NCBI GenBank assembly: GCA_015680685.1
Contig: MNCI01029993.1
Location: 205,546 to 240,363 of the forward strand
Length of the DNA: 34,818 nucleotides
Reading direction: 5' to 3'
Source: Gnetum montanum
Lineage: Eukaryota > Streptophyta > Gnetopsida > Gnetales > Gnetaceae
The translations under genes and the position numbers were made by a program. Below are positions 20,518 through 30,110 of this stretch, one piece after another. Within the stretch, counting starts at the first letter, position 1. Every line of letters starts with the position of its first letter. The notes beneath the pieces were generated by a model. The model was not told the origin of the DNA and searched no databases. It saw only the letters and a program-made list of their open reading frames with translations.

Positions 20518-20640
20518 CAAAAATTGACACTATGTTAACGGGGCCTCATCAACACATGATAAGATGCATCGACTAGGCCTTATTAACGAGGCCGCGTCAA
20601 TGAGGCCATATCAACACAGCCAACCGAAAGTGACTCATCA
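20518..20640 (-). repeat. B 5' LTR, U3 part beyond A
   Basis: Continues B's LTR after A: GTTAACGGGGCCTCATCAAC, GATGCATCGACTAGGCC, TTAACGAGGCCGCGTCAATG, ending GACTCATCA. The repeats carry TCGA, TTAA and GCGC near-palindromes, as in the other U3 arrays. Confidence 0.75.
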
Positions 20641-21094
20641 ATCAATCTACCTATCATAAGTTTCTAATGTCCTATACTCAGCTCTAAAATATGTTACTAA
20701 GACATGGGCACATAACTACAAAACAGGTGTTGAGAAATCATGGGCTAGATTTAGATGCTTGTGGTATCTAGCCACAAATCCTTCCCAACGTGTGGAAGGA
20801 CATTCACTTATCCTAAGTTGGTATGATCCTAATAAATTCTTCTACTACCATAAGGTTATAGGTCATGATATAGACAACTATAATGTACTTAAACATGATA
20901 TTTAAACTATTGTTGAGAAAGAAAGAATAGTCTTCAATATACCAATTTAACCTGATAATTAAGATATGCAAATCTTTCAAGATCCCTTGAATTCCCGTTT
21001 GAGGGCAGTATCTACATACAATCTAGAACCTAAAGATAATTATTCCAAACCTTAGTCATTATCTAGATGAATCCCCCTCAAACCAATCCCTAAA
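20641..21094 (+). pseudogene. G gag C-terminus with degenerate knuckle
   Basis: The frame through 20830-20900 reads SWYDPNKFFYYHKVIGHD then NVLKHDI, and later QIFQDPLNSRLRAV. In Tat/Ogre elements a C-x2-H-x4-H-x4-C knuckle followed by LKH-I precedes the protease. Here (20840-20881) the two His remain, but the Cys positions are Phe and Tyr. Several stops (near 20906, 20948 and 20960) interrupt it. Upstream 20641-20755 shows no clear frame. It ends at CTAAA (21090-21094), the left copy of C's target duplication. Confidence 0.55.
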
Positions 21095-22143
21095 TGATAA
21101 GTACCGAGTGCCCCCTATGCCTAACCATATGAATCATAAGCATTCATGTGCAATCTAATCGAATTCCATGAATGGAACTAGTGTGGTATCTAGATTGTTA
21201 AACATTGATTGCAGGTTACTGTCTTCTCACTTGGACTAGTGGTAGCTTTGTCACATATGGTTTAGTCCAAAGTGAGGCATATGAGTATTGATGTTGTGCA
21301 ACCCTTAAACTAATTGAATTATCATGTAGAAATTAAGTATTTAAAATAATTAATAATAAGAAAATAAATAAGGGTGATTAGTGTCCATCCTAGCTTACTA
21401 TACATGTCCTAAACTCACGTACCCACTACTGGAATTACCAAGTGTTATGCTACTAGGCGAACCAAGCGATAATGTTGCTGGGATTACCAAGTGAATACAT
21501 ATTTATGCTCAAAACTAGTCATGCTCATTCTACTAATTGATTAACATGCATGGAAATGTAAATGTTAACCAAGTACATAGAAAATAAATTGCATTGAAAG
21601 TAAATCTATTCTAAGTCAAAGTGATGTAATGAATAGAAATCAATCTCGATCTTATTATTGTTCATGGAATGTATCTAGGTACAATGCCACTTAAATAAGA
21701 TGCCTTACAATTGACTCAAATCCACAGTATGGGTACTCATTGACTATTCTTTAGGATTATAGAATAAAATTGCAAGAGTTTGGCTATACTACTAACCAAA
21801 TGATGTCAGATACATGACAGGTGCTCACATATTTATAGGAAAATATAGGCATTACATCGATGGGGATGCATTAAGACATTTAGCTTCATCAGTGAGGATG
21901 CATCGATGATGATGCATTAATGGGGATGCATCAATGGGGATGCATTAACAAAGCTATGTCAATGCATTTAAGATGAATTACTAGTTAATGCATCAACATG
22001 TCCTCATTGACATATAAGTGTCAATGCATCTAAGATGCATCAACGAGGATGTGTTGATGAGGCTTCATTGACGGGGATACATTGATGAGGCTTCATCGAT
22101 GGGGATGCATTAACAAAGTTGCCTAACATATAAGGTCTTATCA
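21095..22143 (-). repeat. C 3' LTR
   Basis: TGATAAGTACC...CTTATCA (5' LTR starts TGATGAGTGG). Three ACCAAG repeats at about 21430-21495, TATAAATA on the minus strand at 21837-21830, then the U3 array. Confidence 0.9.
21845..22125 (-). repeat. C 3' LTR U3 array of GATGCATC/ATCGATG repeats
   Basis: Some fifteen short units such as CATCGATGGGGATGCATTA, GATGAGGCTTCATTGAC and GTCAATGCAT follow each other. Many contain the palindromes ATCGAT or ATGCAT. The 5' LTR copy (about 27940-28140) has fewer units. Confidence 0.7.
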
Positions 22144-22153
22144 TACCCTCACG
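22144..22153 (-). other. C polypurine tract
   Basis: Minus strand CGTGAGGGTA next to the 3' LTR, equivalent to A's CGTGGGGGTA. Confidence 0.65.
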
Positions 22154-22289
22154 ATTGACTAAATGCTCATCCTCAAGTTATATATAAATGGATAAAGTTT
22201 CACTACAAAAATTGTGGGGTGACCAAGATTAGATTAACTACCATTACAAAACTAGAGTGTGTTACAAAATGACAAAGAAATACTTGATA

Positions 22290-22606
22290 GACATCAAAGT
22301 TTGTAAAATTGCAGAAGTCTTCAAAAAATCCATCAAGGATGAATCTTTTTAATTTTCCTAGCTGTGGTAGACTTTCCAACCTTGATTGTTATGTTGATGC
22401 TTCTCTTTTATGTAGAACATTCTTCAAGAATGGACTGAAATTTCTCTTCATTGTACCATGGGTTCAACAAACATGTGATGTTGGAGCTTTATTCATTGTA
22501 AATGCTTCTTATTTATCTATGATCATCTCCTCATCTATCCTTCTTTTGACCTCTTTTCCTTGCCCTGTAAGAGACGTTTAACCTTAGGCTTTCCTTTTAG
22601 CATCAC
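22290..22606 (-). pseudogene. C decayed counterpart of ORF2
   Basis: Immediately after TGGTGATTATAG (acceptor AG at 22608-22607) the minus strand reads GTGATGCTAAAAGGAAAGCC, aligning with A's ORF2 start ATGGCCCTAAAAGAAGAC. Downstream the translation is basic (KPKVKRLLQGKEKR, later KVGKSTTARK) but has many stops and frame changes. A strong donor sequence, GTAAGT, lies upstream at 23315-23310, so an intron of about 700 bases could precede this exon. Similarity to A's ORF2 is clear at the acceptor and weak further on. Confidence 0.4.
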
Positions 22607-24427
22607 CTATAATCACCAAAGGGTCAACATTAGTTTTGGTAAATTTTCGTTAGTAATTAAGCATTTTTGGATTCCTAGTTAGATCAAAATTCGAAAAAAA
22701 TTTAGCATTTAGGCTCAAGGTGATTTCATAATAATATTGCCCAAGGCTCTATGGTAACTAAAATCATCAAGTTGTTCATGTTATTTTGATTATTTTTACT
22801 ATTAGTTACCATAATGTGATAAAAATGGGATGTTAGAAAAAATTTTAAAATTACATCCTTAATCCTCTAACGATAAATGAGCTTAACTCTAGAAGTTGGT
22901 TCACAAGATGGTTAAGAAAATTTGAATTTATAGGAAATTTCAATATAAAAGGTATTAAAGATCACTCAAAATTGATGAGAAGTTGGTTGCAAAATCATGT
23001 ATAAATTTAGAGAAGCAATCCACAATGTCCTTGAAGATGTGAGGATTGATTCAATGATCAACAAAAGTTATGCATGTAGGTCCTTCCCAAAGTAGGTTCT
23101 TGCCATAATGCCCTTGCATAACCACTTCTATAGATCTTCATGGGCATCTTAGAAGTTAAATGTAGGCCATTCCTTTGTTTCAAACAACACACAATTGCCT
23201 TGGTTAGGATCTTGCACTATACTATACAAGACCATTAGGCTCATAATTGCATGTAGCAGTGAGGTGAATAATGGGATAAGAAGGGATTGCAGAGATTGGG
23301 ATGTAAGGTACTTACCCATGTTTGCAATAGGTTCTTACGTCAATTGTGATTAAGATGACTATCATACCTATCTGTCTAAGTTTTAGAACAATTCCATACC
23401 ATTAGGAGTGGCCTCATATTGATGTGCCCCTTCTTGCCTACCATCATGAGTCCATAACAACCATAGAGAATGAGCATCACTCCAAAAAAGAGAAGAAAAG
23501 AGAAGAAGGAAGGAAGGGCCTTAGTTAGAGGGGTATCTTCAGGCATGGGTAACATGTCTTTCTAGCCCGATAAGTAGTGCTTGTAGCCAATTATTATGTC
23601 AAAGGGGTGTGCTTTGAATTCCCATTATTTTTTCTTTTCTCTCTCTCTTTTTTTTTGGGTTTTTATAGTTTTTTCTTTTTTCTCTCTCATTTTTTATTTT
23701 TTGGGAACCACACCATGCAAAGAAATGCTTCTTGTTTATTAGTCAATGATAGGAGTGATGATACGTTCCATGAAGAGTCAAAGGCCTCAAAAAGGAAGTT
23801 AAGAAGAGAACCCACCAATCCCCTTGAGGTCACACCCTTTTCCATTCCCACTTGGTCTTTCCCTCTTTCTTCAAAGAACAATGATTAGAAGGTAATTTTA
23901 GTTTCATGTAAGAAGAACCATATTGTTTTCACAAGAATGACCTCATATTTATAGAACTAAAGGAATGAATGATGTGGTCTCATTTCTTTACACAATTATT
24001 TACCTAGTCATATTAATAGCATAAGACAAAGACCCAACACATAGCATCAACTTCTCCATCATGGCTAGCAATATTATTAACAAAAACATAGTATACATTC
24101 ATGAAAAATAAAGGAAATAACTTAAGAAAAGAAAAAATTATGAAGAAAAAGAAAAATAACAAGAAATAGAAAACATATTAAGAATTGGAAAATTTATGAA
24201 GAAATAGGAAAATGATAAAAAATTGTAAAACTAAAAAGTGAAAATGCACATATTAGTTCTTGATTCAAAATGGGGCATCTCCCCCATGACTAAACTCATG
24301 GGTGAGCATTCAAAAAATGGACCACACATTCCCTTGGTTATACATCATAAGTTTTCCATATATCATCTTTAATAATTTAATTTTTTGCTTGGTAGCACAT
24401 TTAACATTGATGATAATAACACTTTGA
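22607..24427 (-). other. C region between gag and ORF2 remnant
   Basis: No conserved coding. Includes the block shared with A and B (about 23073-23160), a splice-donor-like GTAAGT (23315-23310, minus strand), a plus-strand purine-rich tract (23491-23518), a pyrimidine-rich tract (23626-23700) and an A-rich tract (24100-24235). Short open frames here have no counterpart in A. Confidence 0.45.
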
Positions 24428-26996
24428 TCATTTGGAGACATATTCTATTGGATTGGAAGGTTTTATGTTTTTATATGGCCTAGATATACTTCTTTTTTGA
24501 TTTTCTATTTTAGTTCTTGGATCTCCATGTTTACCATCTTCTTTTGGTGTATAGTTAGAGTGTAAGATGTTCTTCTCTAAGTTCTTTTTTTTTGGTTTTT
24601 TAGGACTAGAACTAATAAGTGAATTGGTTGTTTTCATGGATCTTTTGAATGGTTTGGTATTCTAATTCTTGAGCTATTAGGTATCTTTTGATTTAGTGGC
24701 TACTGTGTAGACTTGGTTTTGCACACACACTTGTTCCTTAATTTTATTATGGATTGGTATGTGTTATTACTTTGAACTTTTGGACCACAATTACACCCTT
24801 TATCATTATTAGTAATGTATGGAATTATTTGCCTTTCCATAGTGATAGGTTCATCTTTTATGTTTTTTGTTGGAGTGATAATGGTTGGCTTTTGCATAGG
24901 ATTAGGAGACACTATTTTTTTGAGGAAGGAGGTTACACTAGATTGTCTTTGTGCTAGTTCTAATGAGCTAGTAGGTCTAATAGTTTTATTCACAGGTGTG
25001 GAGACCATCCTAAAGGAAGGACATTTCCGAGACTTTTGCTAAGATCTGCTAACATTATCATGCACTTGTATGTTTACAACACAAGTGACGTTCTTTTGTT
25101 GAGATTGTGGTATCATCCTTCCTACATTGTTGGTGGTAACATATGTTGAAGGTAAGTATGAGAGTATTGAGGATGTGATGGATGATAAGGGGCACAAGAT
25201 GATGATCCCATGGAAGATTTTATGGGTTGATGGTATTCAAGAGAGTAGTAGTAGTGGTTTGAGGTAGGGGAAGTAGAACCATTTGGAGAAATAAGTTATT
25301 GAACATAGTATCCATAAGGGTCCATCTAGTGATAGGGGTATTGTTAGTTTGTTGATGGCATTCCCCATGATTGTGGGTTTTGCCATTGTGGTTGATAGTA
25401 GTCTTGAGGTTGATAAGAAGTCTCCTTGAGATAGTATCATTGATTGTAGGACTATCTATAATTACCTTGTGGATTAAGTAATCTCCTAGGCATTTGCTTT
25501 TCTATGAACTTGAAATTCAAAGAAAAATCCCCAAACTCTTATAGATGTAACATAACTAGGCAATAGTCCTTTGGATGTTCATATTGGTAGATGTCACATC
25601 CATCATCCTTTTTTGTATCTAAGTCTCTAACCTCTTCTACTATAGTTACTTTTCCTTTTTGCCAATAAGTGTCCTTACTTGTTTCTTTGTTCTTTTTCCT
25701 CTTCTTGTTTTGATTATTTAATCCTATTTTCTTTTCCTTCTCCTTTATGATTTTCAACTTGGTCATAACTTTTTCATTCATCAACTTCCACATCTTATCT
25801 GTCTTTGCTTCAATCTCAATGATTGAATTTTGTATTAACAAGGTTTTATTTGAGATCAACTCATCAAGAGCTGCATCTTTTCCTTGATCATAGATATGGA
25901 CCTCCTTCTTTTGAAGAGTTGGATCCTATATATATTCCTTTATGCTCTCTATTTTACACAGCTCTCCATCTTCTTTTGTCACTTGTTTCATTAGCCTTTG
26001 TATTTGATGGACTCCTAGTTTTGATATTTGTCCTTGGGCATAGATCCCAAGGGTCTCCCTCATTTTATTATGAAGCCCATCTATGATGTGAAGAAGTTTT
26101 TCTTTTTGATAAAAACCATGACTTGGACATCTATGTAGTTGAGAATAATATTTGTTCAATGCTACATCCAAGGATACATGGTTTTCTTGCTTCCACCCTT
26201 GGATTTTTTTTATATTAGACACTCTTTCATAGGTTTGGTATTTTTCATTAAAGAGCTCAAGCATTATGGACCACTGGTGGATTGAATCTAGTTCCAATGA
26301 TCAATGCCAACTTTTAGCTTCTTCTACTATTGTCCTAGGAAAGAGCTTAAGCTTTTGCCACTTAATTTTAGTATTTTGCAAGGTGAAATAATCATGGAAG
26401 ACTTGTAAATGATGTTGTGGATCAGAATTATATCCTCCCTTAAATTTAGAAATGTTATTCATATCAAGCCTTTTGATGTGACTTTTCCTTTGATGCCTGT
26501 GGGACATTCAAACCTCCTCCATGATCTATATGATGCTTTTGGTAACCAATATGGGTTCATCATCACCAAACATATCCTGATGATAATATCTATTTCTATT
26601 TGTTTGATTACGATGATCTTGTGTATTCTCACTTTGATGTCTTTTATCTTGCCTTTGCTTTCTATTTCTATCTTCATCTTGATCCCTTAGTGTGTCTCTA
26701 TCTCTATACTTGCATTCATCTTCATTAGATATAGATGCTGAAGAGGAAGAGAAAGATGGTAAACTAGAAGAATCACCATGGCTTCTATATCTCCTTGTAT
26801 GGTCCCTGATTTATCTCTTCTAGGTTTGGAGGAGGTTCTAGGCCTTGAGGTCCTCCTTGTTCTAGGACTTACTCCATCTCCTCTAGGATGGTCTACATCA
26901 GTTGAATGTAGTAAGGGTCTAAATCAGCATATGAGATCTCTCCTTGTAGTGATTCACTCCAATTCTCTTCAATATAGATCCTATCATTACTCCTAG
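24428..26996 (-). pseudogene. C gag, degenerate, long
   Basis: Begins near 26996 on the minus strand (SNDRIYIEENWSES..., start not certain) with an Arg/Ser-rich part. Then MNNISKFKGGYNSDPQHHLQ (26447-26388 region), WQKLKLF, MLELFNEKYQTYERV, HRCPSHGFYQKEKLLHIIDG, YAQGQISKLGVHQIQRLMKQ, a Lys/Glu-rich coiled stretch (25859-25640) and a knuckle-like site at 25598-25560. A long Gln/Ser/Thr-rich tail continues to about 24430 (PTSSLELAQRQSSVTSF; NCGPKVQSNNTYQS). Frame changes near 26510, 26300, 25925 and 25540 and several stops break it. Aligns throughout with E gag, including the tail, so the long C-terminus is a family property. Confidence 0.78.
25560..25598 (-). other. Gag zinc-knuckle variant in C (C-x2-Y-x3-H-x4-C)
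   Basis: Reads CDIYQYEHPKDYC followed by LVMLHL. The second Cys position is Tyr, as in E. Confidence 0.6.
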
Positions 26997-27159
26997 TAGT
27001 GTTCTCATCATGTTATGAATTATTGGCTCTATGTGAAGGAACATGTTTTTAATTAATAATATGTATGTGAATTAAAATAGTAATATTTTTGAATAGATAA
27101 ATCATTAATGCTTTTACAGTGATTGTTTATAATATAGCTAATCTAGATCATTAGCACCA

Positions 27160-27177
27160 TCCTTGACAATGACACCA
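27160..27177 (-). other. C primer binding site, tRNA-Asp type, decayed
   Basis: Minus strand TGGTGTCATTGTCAAGGA. Differences from the A site are all transitions. Confidence 0.75.
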
Positions 27178-27178
27178 A

Positions 27179-28160
27179 TGATGAGTGGCAGGTACCCCCT
27201 ATGCCCAACCATATGAATCAGAAGCATTTATGTGCAATTCGATTGAATTCTATGGATGAAACTAGTGTGGTATCTAGATTGTTAAGTATTAATTACAAGT
27301 CATTGTCTTTCTACTTGGACTAGTGGTAGTTTTGTTACATATGGTTTAGTTCAAAGTGAGGAATATGAATATTGATGTTGTGTAGCCCTTAAACTAACTA
27401 AAAAATCATGTAGAAATTAATTATTTAAACTAATTAATAATAATAAACTATCCTAAGGGAAATGAGTGTCCATTCCTAGCTTATTGTACATGACCTAAAC
27501 TTACATATCCACTACTGGGATTACTAAGTGTTATGCCACTGGGCAAACTAAGTGATAACGTTGCTAGGATTACCAAGAGAATATGTATTTGTGCTTGAAA
27601 CTAGTTATGCTTATTTCACCAATTGATTAACGTGCATGGAAATGTAAATATTAACTAAGTACATAGAAAATAAATTGCATTGAAAGTAAATCTATTCTAA
27701 GTCAAAGTGCTGCAATGAATAGGAATCAATCTTGATCTTATTGTTGTTCATGAAATGTGTCTAGGCACAAATCCACTTGAATAAGACACCATACAAATGA
27801 CTCAAATTCACATTTTGGGCACTCACTGACTATTCTCTAGGATTACAAAATAAAATTACAAGAGTCTATCTACACTACTGACCAAATGGTGCTAAATAGG
27901 AGATGGGTGCTCACATATTTATAGGCAAATACAAGCATTGCATTGATGGGGATGTGTTAACACATTTAGCTACATTGACAGGTATGCATCGATGAAAATG
28001 CATCAACGGGAATGTGTCGACGAGGCTAGTTAATGCATTAACACATCCTCATTAACATATATGGATTGACATATCTATGATGTGTTAACTGAAATGCATT
28101 AATGAGGCTTCATCGATGGAGATGTATTGACAAAGTTGCTTGACATATCATGTCTCATCA
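27179..28160 (-). repeat. C 5' LTR
   Basis: TGATGAGTGG...GTCTCATCA; 982 bases. TATAAATA on the minus strand at 27923-27916. U3 array about 27940-28140. Target copy CTAAA at 28161-28165. Confidence 0.9.
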
Positions 28161-28369
28161 CTAAATATAGTCAAAAGCTAATCCTCCTAAACCTAAAAGA
28201 TTTTTTATCGTCAATCTCCCTTGCAAATAGTTTTCCCAGTCCAACTATCAAAAAGGTATAAAGAGCAGAATTTATCATATATCTCACACCATACTATGAT
28301 AGTTCTAATGCTTCTTAAAATCCCATAAATTCTAACTCTTCATCACCACCTAGAAGTAGGTTACCTTTA
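28161..28369 (+). other. G fragment between C and F
   Basis: 209 bases of the host element with no convincing open frame. Starts with the CTAAA copy and ends with CTTTA (28365-28369), the left copy of F's target duplication. Confidence 0.6.
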
Positions 28370-28377
28370 TGATGAGA

Positions 28378-28502
28378 CGCGATTTGCATAGGCTGCGATA
28401 TCATGTATGTGATATCGCATCCACTACGATATTGCATCCCTCGCGATATCGCGTACACGATATTGCATCTTCCCCTACGATATCACGTACGCGATATTGC
28501 AG
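28378..28502 (+). repeat. F U3 array of GATATC near-palindromes
   Basis: About seven copies of a unit like GCGATATCGCGTACACGATATTGCA, here in pieces such as GCGATATC, TACGCGATATTGC and CACGATATTGCATC. It ends about 15 bases before the TATA box. E has a shorter version (3190-3235). Confidence 0.75.
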
Positions 28503-28516
28503 TCTGCTGCCATATC

Positions 28517-28524
28517 TATAAATA
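28517..28524 (+). promoter_or_regulatory. F LTR TATA box
   Basis: TATAAATA immediately downstream of the U3 array, in the expected position for LTR transcription. Confidence 0.7.
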
Positions 28525-28980
28525 AGACGCGGCTCTCCCTTGTTCGGGATCCCTGTTTAGAAGTAGCGAAGCTCTGGCAGTTTGATCCCTCCAGAGTTAG
28601 NTCTCAAAGCTACGCTTGGTAGTCCCGGTGGTAGTCGTGCACGAGGTCCAAGATGTGTACGGTTGATCAAGGAATCGGTTGCTCGTCACACTTAGGCTAG
28701 ATTAGATTAGATTTTCTTACCTTTTCCCTCTTAGCTTAGATTAATTAATATTATTTTCCACTGCCTTCAGGATTAGCATAGATTAGGAACACATCATACA
28801 CCTCATCTAGACTAAACCATGTGTGACATATGCAAAACTAGTCTAGGTGGGAAGACAGCGAACTGCGACCTAAGGCTAACTATCTAGGTGCAACACTAGT
28901 CCATCTGCGGAGTTCAACCGGATCGTGCGTGCGACGCTCATTTCATATGGTTGAGTGTAGGGGTACCTTGCCACTCATCA

Positions 28981-29292
28981 CTTTACCTACATATTTTCTA
29001 ATTGATTCTCCCCATGTTTCACCTTATATAGTATCTTTTCCATCACATTTCTTATTCCCACACGCCTTATATGAACCACCATTACTTGCTAGTCCCATAT
29101 CTCCAATTTGTATCCTTACCTAATCTTAAAGGAAGGTAACATTTAAAAAGGAAAAATGAAATAATTAATTTAAAAATAATCTTTCTCATAGTGGAAGAAG
29201 AATATGGTACTCGAGAAGCCTCAAAATACATCTACGTCTAGTTCAACTACTCCATCATTAGTTATTCCTCTTGTACCATCACCAAGGAACTA
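28981..29292 (+). other. G sequence between F and the protease-like region
   Basis: AT-rich, no clear frame; begins with the right copy of CTTTA. A possible polyprotein linker (GTREASKYIYV) near 29200-29240 is in a different frame from what follows. Confidence 0.4.
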
Positions 29293-30110
29293 ACCCTTGG
29301 AGGTAAAGCTTTATCCCAAGTCACTATAATGATGAATTCAAAAGGAATGAATTTTTCCCTTTTTGATCTCATCATGACCTTTGAGAAGCATTATTTGACA
29401 TTAAAAGAGCTTTTGAAGTCCATCAACATTCCAGTAGACATCCAGCCTCATGTTCAAGCTATTTCATTAATTCTCAATGCTCCATAGTATAAGGCAAACT
29501 ACTTGGTATTTAAAGGAAAGAACATCAAAACCCCTACTCTCATAAGTGTAATGTGCTAGCTTCCCATCTACATCATAATACAAATTAGGGACAATGTGAT
29601 GCTATCTCTAGGGCATATAGATGATGGAGCTAGATCCACTATCATTTCATGGATAGTCATCGAGTGTCCTAACCTTAAAAAATAGGTCACATACTCCAAA
29701 TCCAACTATATTTTAATTTTATTTAGCAAAGCTAGGTTAGATATCATAGGCTTGATTAAATTAACTTTCTTAGTGGAAAACTATATCCCTTAAAAAGCTA
29801 TTTTAAAGGCAATTAGAGTTTTTAGGGAAAAACACTATCCTAGGAAGGTCTTGGTTAGCTTATCATCATTCAATTTCCCCATGTGTACATCAAAAGATAC
29901 ACTTTCTAGGCAAGAGTAGGGAAGTAATCATTTTCATTAATCTTGAAGTCCCTATTGTCTCATGCCTAGATGTGCTAGAGGAAAGTATGATAGGCTTCCA
30001 ACACATTACCATGGTTCAAATATCATTGTTAAAAGAAATTGATGAGTTCAACATTAGCATTCTATGATAACCTAATTCTTATGAATTCATAGATTTAAGC
30101 TTTGTGAACT
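29293..30110 (+). pseudogene. G protease-like region, degenerate
   Basis: A single frame from 29293 to about 29918, broken by several stops, reads TLGGKALSQVTIMMNSKGMN, LIMTFEKHYLTLKELLKSIN, IPVDIQPHVQ, then the retropepsin-like core HIDDGARSTIISWIVIE (29614 on; Asp-Asp-Gly-Ala at 29620-29631). It continues with SKARLDIIGLIKL, FREKHYPRKVLVSLSSF and FPMCTSKDTL. The layout (helical Leu-rich segment, then LVF...core, then G-I/L-L) resembles the region upstream of and including the Tat-type protease. A frame change near 29920 leads into VPIVSCLDVLEESMIGFQ. Identification is by motif order only; the flap and downstream half are not clear. Confidence 0.5.

Larger units (their letters stand above)
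3243..20640 (-). mobile_element. Element B: old Athila-like retrotransposon, heavily interrupted
   Basis: Minus-strand order is 5' LTR (20640-20518 plus 14967-14192, split by A), primer site (14190-14173), broken gag (about 14010-13026), 3' noncoding (13025 to about 12698), then a 3' LTR surviving only as about 12697-12627 and 3281-3243, split by D and E. The rest of the 3' LTR would lie beyond E, off the window. Its interior, about 1.5 kb, is much shorter than that of A or C because gag joins directly to 3'-region sequence near 13020-13030. Own coding plus LTR sequence is only about 2.5 kb; everything else in the span belongs to D and A. Confidence 0.65.
21095..28160 (-). mobile_element. Element C: complete gag-only Athila-like retrotransposon
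   Basis: LTRs 21095-22143 (3') and 27179-28160 (5'), target duplication CTAAA (21090-21094, 28161-28165), polypurine tract 22144-22153 and primer site 27160-27177. Interior of 5.0 kb holds a long, broken gag frame and a decayed ORF2-like segment near the 3' LTR; no pol is recognisable. The LTRs differ in length (1049 and 982 bases), mainly in the U3 array, and at many single positions, so it is older than A. Confidence 0.92.
28370..28980 (+). mobile_element. F: solo LTR related to E
   Basis: 611 bases from TGATGAGACGCG to CCACTCATCA, flanked by CTTTA on both sides (28365-28369, 28981-28985). No primer site follows and no polypurine tract precedes, so it is a solo LTR from recombination between the two LTRs of a full element. 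U3 repeats, TATA box and terminal part match E's LTR in opposite orientation. One N at 28603. Confidence 0.92.

Noticed and set aside
23577-23888. Plus-strand frame with a hydrophobic Phe/Leu-rich stretch
   Set aside because: Comes from a T/C-rich tract antisense to element C; not conserved in A.
24754-25042. Plus-strand frames with apparent membrane segments
   Set aside because: Antisense to the Gln/Ser/Thr-rich tail of C gag, which aligns with E.
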